This document shows positions 8,520-12,695 of a stretch of 12,695 nt of DNA, in pieces; position 1 is the first letter of the stretch, and every line of letters begins with the position of its first letter. The position numbers were made by a program, and so were the translations under genes. Under the pieces are notes generated by a model. That model made no database searches, was not told where the DNA came from, and saw only the letters and a list, made by a program, of their open reading frames with translations. Source of the stretch: Smittium mucronatum (lineage: Eukaryota > Kickxellomycota > Harpellomycetes > Harpellales > Legeriomycetaceae); assembly GCA_001953115.1 (NCBI GenBank), contig LSSL01007694.1, forward strand, positions 1 through 12,695, written 5' to 3'.

Positions 8520-10323
8520 TTATTTATAAAAAAAAATATTCATTATTAAATCAAAAAATCGGTGAAGTGATACTTTCAGGTTGTTAATAAAGTAATAAGT
8601 TTTAATATATGATTAATTGTAATTTTTACATTTGATTTTAGATAATTTTTTTTAAAAAAATGAGGAATTAATAATAAATTTTCTTAACTAGAAATAAAAA
8701 AATCCATAATCAGCAGGTTTATATTTACTCTAAATAATTATAGAAAATTTCATGTAAGAAAAATATATTCACAAAGCAAAAAAGTAGTTTTTTTGTAGTT
8801 TATTCAATTTTATATTGTAAATTTAATGAAATTTTTTTATTTCTAATAATAAAGTTTTATGAGAACTTTAATTTATTTTTTTTAGTTCTATAAAAGTATT
8901 TTGTCATTATTTTTTAATTTTCTAAAATTTAATTTAGGTATTTATACCTAAGCTGATTTAAATGAAAAATTTCCATGATATTAAGACCCATACATCAAAT
9001 TATTTTGTTTTTACATTGTAGGAATTATTTTTTTATTTATTAATATATTTTTTCTTCGTTTTTCATTAAAATATATCTGTACTATTTAACTTTTCTAATA
9101 TGATTTATAATCTATTTTTATCCTGAATCAAGCTCAATTGATTAAGCCTTATTTATTATTTCTAATTTTAGACCAGGATAACCTCTATAAGAATATTTTT
9201 TTTACAAGTTGGATTTTGCTCTATTATCATAAAATTTTTCTTAACTTATTTTATATTTTTTTTAAATTTTTTTTACAAAATATTATATTTTAAAAATATA
9301 AAAAGTATTATTATTCATAAACTTATCTAGAATATTTTATTTCTAACAAAGAAGATAATTTCACTCGATCAACTTGATAAGATGAACTCTTGTATTAAAT
9401 GTAAGATTATCTTATTGAAAGATATATTCACAATTATTTAAAATATTTTAAAATAAATTTTTATCTATAATTGATTTTTTTATCAAAAAATTAAATATAT
9501 TCCTGAAAAAAATAACTTATTTAGTGTATTTTCAGACTTTTTTTTGTTGCATTTTTACTAGAATATTTGTAAACTCTAATGGTTTAAAGCGCATAAATAA
9601 AAACGGGCTTTAACTTGGTATCTCAAGCTAAAATTTATACTCAAATCAGAATAATTTTATTCTCTATTGGAAAAAATCAGAAAATTTTTCTCTTTCAATA
9701 AAAAATGTTATGTCATTTTCATAAAAAAATTTAAAAAAAGAATTTCACCGAACTTCTTTTCGCACAATTTATACTTCATTAATAAAAAAAAATTAAGAAT
9801 TAAAATTTTTCATGATAATTTTTTTTAATTTTCGTATGTATTGTTGTAAAATTATATTTTTACTACTATTAGTCTAAAGAATAACATAAAAATATAATTA
9901 TTTATGTAATTTATGTGAATATTGTAACTAATATTGATAAAAATCTACAAATATTTCGTATTTATAATTAATAGAAGCCTTTTTATTTTATTTTTGCTTC
10001 GACATTTCTAGTTCTATGTGGTGAATTTTTTAAATAAATTTATCTAGGATTTTGAGAAACAGATAAATATAAAATGATATGTATTATTTTTATCTTTAAA
10101 ACTTATGAAAATTGTCAATACAACAGAATTTTTTTGATATTAAATATTAAATTTTCTCTAATTTTAAATGTGGAAAATCATAAATGTCACGGGGATAGAA
10201 TAAAATATAGTTAGATTGTAATAATGGATATTGAGAAATTTATTATATGTCAATTTGAATTTATTGAAAATTATAGGAGAAAAAGCTATTGTCTCAAATA
10301 CATATTATTATTTTCAAACTAAT
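8520..10323. other. AT-rich stretch with no supported gene
   Basis: About 1.8 kb of background DNA between copy A and the tRNA-like relic, roughly 12% G+C in the lines counted. Nine A at 8528-8536 follow copy A closely and could be a weak remnant of a poly(A) tail, but such runs are common throughout. AATCAA and TTGATT near 9126-9143 form a short inverted repeat of no evident meaning. No open frame of note was seen. Confidence 0.6.
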
Positions 10324-10394
10324 GGGACTTGGTTCAACTGGGAGAGCGTGCGATTGAAGATGATACGTTCCAGATTTGGATCATCGGAGAACCC
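10324..10394 (+). pseudogene. Decayed tRNA-Phe(GAA)-like sequence or tRNA-derived SINE head
   Basis: The segment follows a tRNA plan over its full length of 71 bases. GGGACTT at the left can pair in part with AGAACCC at the right (three GC pairs, one T-A, one wobble, two mismatches). GTTC and GAGC form the D stem around AACTGGGA. The anticodon loop is TTGAAGA with GAA at 10356-10358, as in tRNA-Phe. CAGAT and ATCGG form the T stem (four of five pairs) around TTGGATC. The A box is close to that of eukaryotic tRNA-Phe (CTGGGAGAGCG). One base is missing between the acceptor and D stems, and the anticodon stem pairs poorly, so it should not be functional. It is either a dead tRNA gene or the head of a tRNA-derived SINE. 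No SINE body could be recognised downstream. Confidence 0.6.
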
Positions 10395-10665
10395 ATATTT
10401 TCATTAGTTGTGACTTAAATATGTTTTTACAATTACAGAAATTTAGATTTTTACTGCTTAATTGTCACCATATTATTTGTTTTCATTTTTAAAGTAAGAA
10501 TATTGCAATAAATTGTCGTCCTATGTTATAACTAGAAAGCTCCATGTTGACAAGCCCCAGGTAACTGTTTCAATTTCTAGTATAGTCAAAATTCATATCA
10601 GATTTTTATGCAGTATATATATTGTGCTATCATAGCTTTTTTCTTATCAAAAGAAAAGTTATAAA
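10395..10665. other. Mixed spacer between the tRNA-like relic and copy B
   Basis: Somewhat less AT-rich than the general background. ACTAGAAA at 10531-10538 and TTTCTAGT at 10574-10581 form an exact 8-base inverted repeat around 35 bases that include GACAAGCCCCAGGTAACTG. I could not assign it to a family. It does not match the sequence downstream of copy A. Confidence 0.4.
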
Positions 10666-10673
10666 ATTTTATT
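10666..10673. repeat. 8-base direct repeat at the right edge of copy B (putative target-site duplication)
   Basis: ATTTTATT here abuts the shared right edge of copy B and is repeated exactly at 11482-11489, abutting its left edge. An exact 8-base match at both shared edges fits a target-site duplication. AT-only 8-mers are common in this DNA, so this is supportive and not conclusive. Confidence 0.5.
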
Positions 10674-10681
10674 GTCGGAAA

Positions 10682-11166
10682 CTAATTATCATACCACTTA
10701 TAATGGAATAAAACTTTGCTAGTAAACTGTTTCCGTGCGGCCCAAGGTGAGGAAATGCTAATAAAATTATCATAATGACAATTTTTCTCTCACTAAGCAT
10801 ATACTTGATATCAGTTATTGATACCTTAGTCTTTTCATTCGCAATTCTTAAAATTTACCATTTATTTACAATTATAAGAGTTTTTACAGCCCCGTGTTAG
10901 TAATGACATATAATAATTTATCAGGGGGATTGGTCTGAAATTTAAATAAAGTCCCAGTAAAGAAGATAAAAGACATTACATCACTGTTTCCCCCCTCAGT
11001 TAACCATTGGTTCTAAGTTTTCAACTAGTACAGGGGCTTCAGTGGAAACGTATAATGATTTATCACTGTCTATATCTTCCGAAACCTCTCTATAGACATC
11101 AAAATCTGAGGAAAATCCATAAGGATAAGCATCTGAATCTACCAACTCATGTTAGAGCTTAACCAT
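10682..11166 (-). pseudogene. Decayed reading frame of copy B, homologue of the copy A protein
   Basis: The frame begins at the ATG shared with copy A (complement of 11164-11166). It is broken early by TAA at codon 5 (complement of 11152-11154). It reads HELVDS, then YPYGF, then YREVSED, in register with copy A. A TGA at the complement of 10996-10998 lies beside a run of six G, where one base is missing relative to A; beyond this shift the homology resumes (SSLLGL against SSLMGL). Near the end it has AARKQF, TS and KWYDN in exact register with the last third of A, then TAG at the complement of 10682-10684. The total is 4 bases shorter than A over the aligned span. The stops and shifts differ from those in A, so the copies decayed independently. 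The protein's function is unknown. Confidence 0.7.
10691..10709. repeat. Imperfect hairpin matching the copy A hairpin
   Basis: On the minus strand these bases read ATTCCATT, ATA, AGTGGTAT. Seven of eight positions can pair, with one wobble and one T-T mismatch. Where copy A has a G-C pair at stem position 7, copy B has T-G, so both partners changed and pairing was kept. Confidence 0.4.
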
Positions 11167-11481
11167 GCTGATAACGCTCTTTAAGCTTTATCCAACACTA
11201 AGACAAAACATCTAACTAAATAAACCGGACAAGCGTGTAATTATCCCAGTCCGCGAATAATAATAAAAAAACTAACTAAAAAATACCCAGACCCAATACT
11301 GGTAAAACTATCAACGAAAAATATGAAAATGATTTATAATGTTAAAAATAAAAAAGAAACTAAGTGTACTAAGTGTACTAAATAAACTTTAAATTTAATA
11401 GAAAAAATCCTCAAGCTTGCTAAGAATTTCATATCATAAATATGTTTTAGCTTCACCTAAGATTAAAATGCGCACCCTGCC
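11167..11481 (-). promoter_or_regulatory. Leader of copy B (5' untranslated region, possible promoter)
   Basis: This is the counterpart of 7739-8012. The order of conserved blocks is the same as in copy A, with GCGCATTTT next to the left edge and the start ATG at the far end. It is longer than in A because of small insertions and the 9-base tandem repeat. No open frame spans it. Confidence 0.4.
11361..11380. repeat. Two and a bit copies of a 9-base unit
   Basis: TAAGTGTAC is repeated twice without error, followed by TA. It lies within the leader of copy B and is absent from copy A, so it arose by local slippage after the copies diverged or differs between family members. Confidence 0.65.
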
Positions 11482-11489
11482 ATTTTATT
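11482..11489. repeat. 8-base direct repeat at the left edge of copy B (putative target-site duplication)
   Basis: This is the partner of 10666-10673. ATTTTATT starts at the base directly outside GGCAGGGTGCGC (minus strand). See that entry for the limits of this evidence. Confidence 0.5.
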
Positions 11490-12695
11490 CACAATTATTT
11501 GAAAGATTCTAAATTTATTAAAAAAATTATGATAGTTATTCGGTTTTAGCTTATTATTTTAGAGTATTTTTTTCTTGATTTATTTAATCTTCAAATAATA
11601 ATTATAAATTTTCTTTTTTTCATCTTTCTAAAGCTCGTCTATTATTTAATTTATATCAACTTAAATAATCCTGAATCAATATATATTAAATAATATGGAT
11701 AATTATTTTATCACTTCACCATTATAAAACTTATTTACGGGTAAATTTCTATTTTCACAAATTTATACCTATTTTCAGCAGTATAAATAGCCAGATTTAT
11801 ATCTTAGCGATTTTTTTGTTTTTGCATATTCTAATACTCTATTTTTTCTAAATAATAGTCGCTATAGACCCTATAAAAAAATAATATAACTTTTCACTTG
11901 GAAAATTACCTGGTTATGTCAGGATATTATAATTAATTTTTAATTTGACTTTAGATTGGAACTATACTAAATGATATTTTATTGATAAAAAAAATAAAGT
12001 TGCAACCTCCAAAAAATTATGAATTTCGCTTTTGAAATCAAGACAAACTAGAAATAATCCCATCAAAAGCGAATAAAAATTTTAAATTCATTTTAAGATT
12101 TGTGAAATATTGTTTTAAATATATGTATTTTAATAAAGCGTAATTTAGTTAATTATATTTATTTTTAGAAAAAAATTAAAATTTTTAATCGATTTTTTTT
12201 CCTCGGCGAAAAGGACTGACATATTATTTAAAATACAAAAAAAATTTAAAAATTATTTATTTTGGTTTTTAAGTACTAAATTTTATATATTTGTATTCTA
12301 TCAATCTTAATAGTAATTATTATACTATTTTTTTTTTAATTTGGTCTATTTAGCTTTTTCTACAGTTAAATTGTAAGAAAAAACATATTTCAATATGATC
12401 CAACTTTTTTTAAACATACATGGGTTATTAATAAATGTATCCCATTTTATTTTTTCCTTTCTGTTTGCAAAAAGGAACTTTTTGTAATTATTTTGTGGCT
12501 ATTTAACAGTTTTATTAAAATTCAGCGCTTCAAATCTTGATTTAAATATTTTTAGATTATATTTAAATATATTGCCTTCATAAGAAACCACCAATTTTAT
12601 ATCTTATATAAATTTTAAATAATTTGTAAGAGTGCCAGGATATTGGATTTTTTGGTGGAAATATTTTAAAAATAAAATAAATTGATCTTTATTTC
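11490..12695. other. AT-rich stretch with no supported gene
   Basis: Background DNA to the end of the window. A slightly GC-richer spot at 12195-12220 (contains CCTCGGCGAAAAGG) is too short to read. I see no coding frame, RNA gene, tandem array or copy of the A/B unit here. Confidence 0.6.

Larger units (their letters stand above)
10674..11481 (-). mobile_element. Copy B of the dispersed ~0.8-kb unit, older and inverted relative to copy A
   Basis: Read on the minus strand, this matches copy A from leader to the end of the reading frame. In one ungapped stretch of 89 bases near the 3' end I count about 60 identities by hand. Copy B is more AT-rich than A, consistent with longer decay in the host background. 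Its edges coincide with those of copy A, and it is bracketed by ATTTTATT on both sides. Copies A and B lie tail to tail about 2.2 kb apart. The leader is about 40 bases longer than in A and includes the 9-base tandem repeat at 11361-11380. No polymerase, integrase or transposase motif and no clear terminal inverted repeat was seen. Confidence 0.75.

Noticed and set aside
1..12695. Repeat-induced point mutation as the cause of the AT-rich sequence
   Set aside because: The background is dominated by long A and T homopolymers rather than by C-to-T decay of recognisable repeats. Copy A retains high G+C beside an AT-rich flank. A dinucleotide count would be needed to settle it.
1..12695. CRISPR array, bacterial promoters or rho-independent terminators
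   Set aside because: No regularly spaced repeats were seen. AT-rich promoter-like and T-run motifs occur everywhere by chance and carry no weight without genes beside them.

Overview
This window is extremely AT-rich DNA. Sampled background lines are about 10-20% G+C by hand count, with long A and T runs everywhere. It contains no intact gene that I can support. There is no dense gene packing, no operon structure and no ribosome-binding-site pattern. The decayed tRNA-Phe-like sequence has the familiar eukaryotic-type outline. Together this points to non-coding nuclear DNA of an AT-rich eukaryote. I cannot name the lineage.

The interesting content is a set of GC-richer islands in that background. 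The clearest is at 7739-8510 (copy A, plus strand, roughly 45% G+C in its coding part). A second, more decayed copy of the same unit lies at 10674-11481 (copy B, minus strand). The two align from a shared left edge (GGYAGG then GCGCATTTT), through a leader of about 275-315 bases, into a reading frame of about 165 codons, and end at a shared right edge (TTCC plus three bases). They sit tail to tail, about 2.2 kb apart. In the N-terminal part most differences fall at third codon positions. Each copy carries its own, different stop codons. Copy B is flanked by the same 8 bases on both sides. The best reading is two independent insertions of one repeat family whose protein was under selection before the copies died. 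I do not recognise the protein.

Region by region: 1-120 is a GC-rich scrap cut by the window edge, with the end of a short open frame and a GC hairpin. 121-5920 is AT-rich non-coding DNA with a 39-base direct repeat near 1.2 kb and a few small tandem repeats. 5925-6370 is a slightly GC-richer stretch that looks like a decayed coding relic, and only doubtfully a third copy of the A/B unit. 6440-6580 is a small island with a nested inverted repeat. 6600-7738 is AT-rich. 7739-8510 is copy A. 8520-10320 is AT-rich. 10324-10394 is a decayed tRNA-Phe(GAA)-like sequence. 10674-11481 is copy B. 11490-12695 is AT-rich with nothing recognisable.

No working pathway can be drawn. The window reads as a graveyard of small mobile or foreign sequences in an AT-drifting background.
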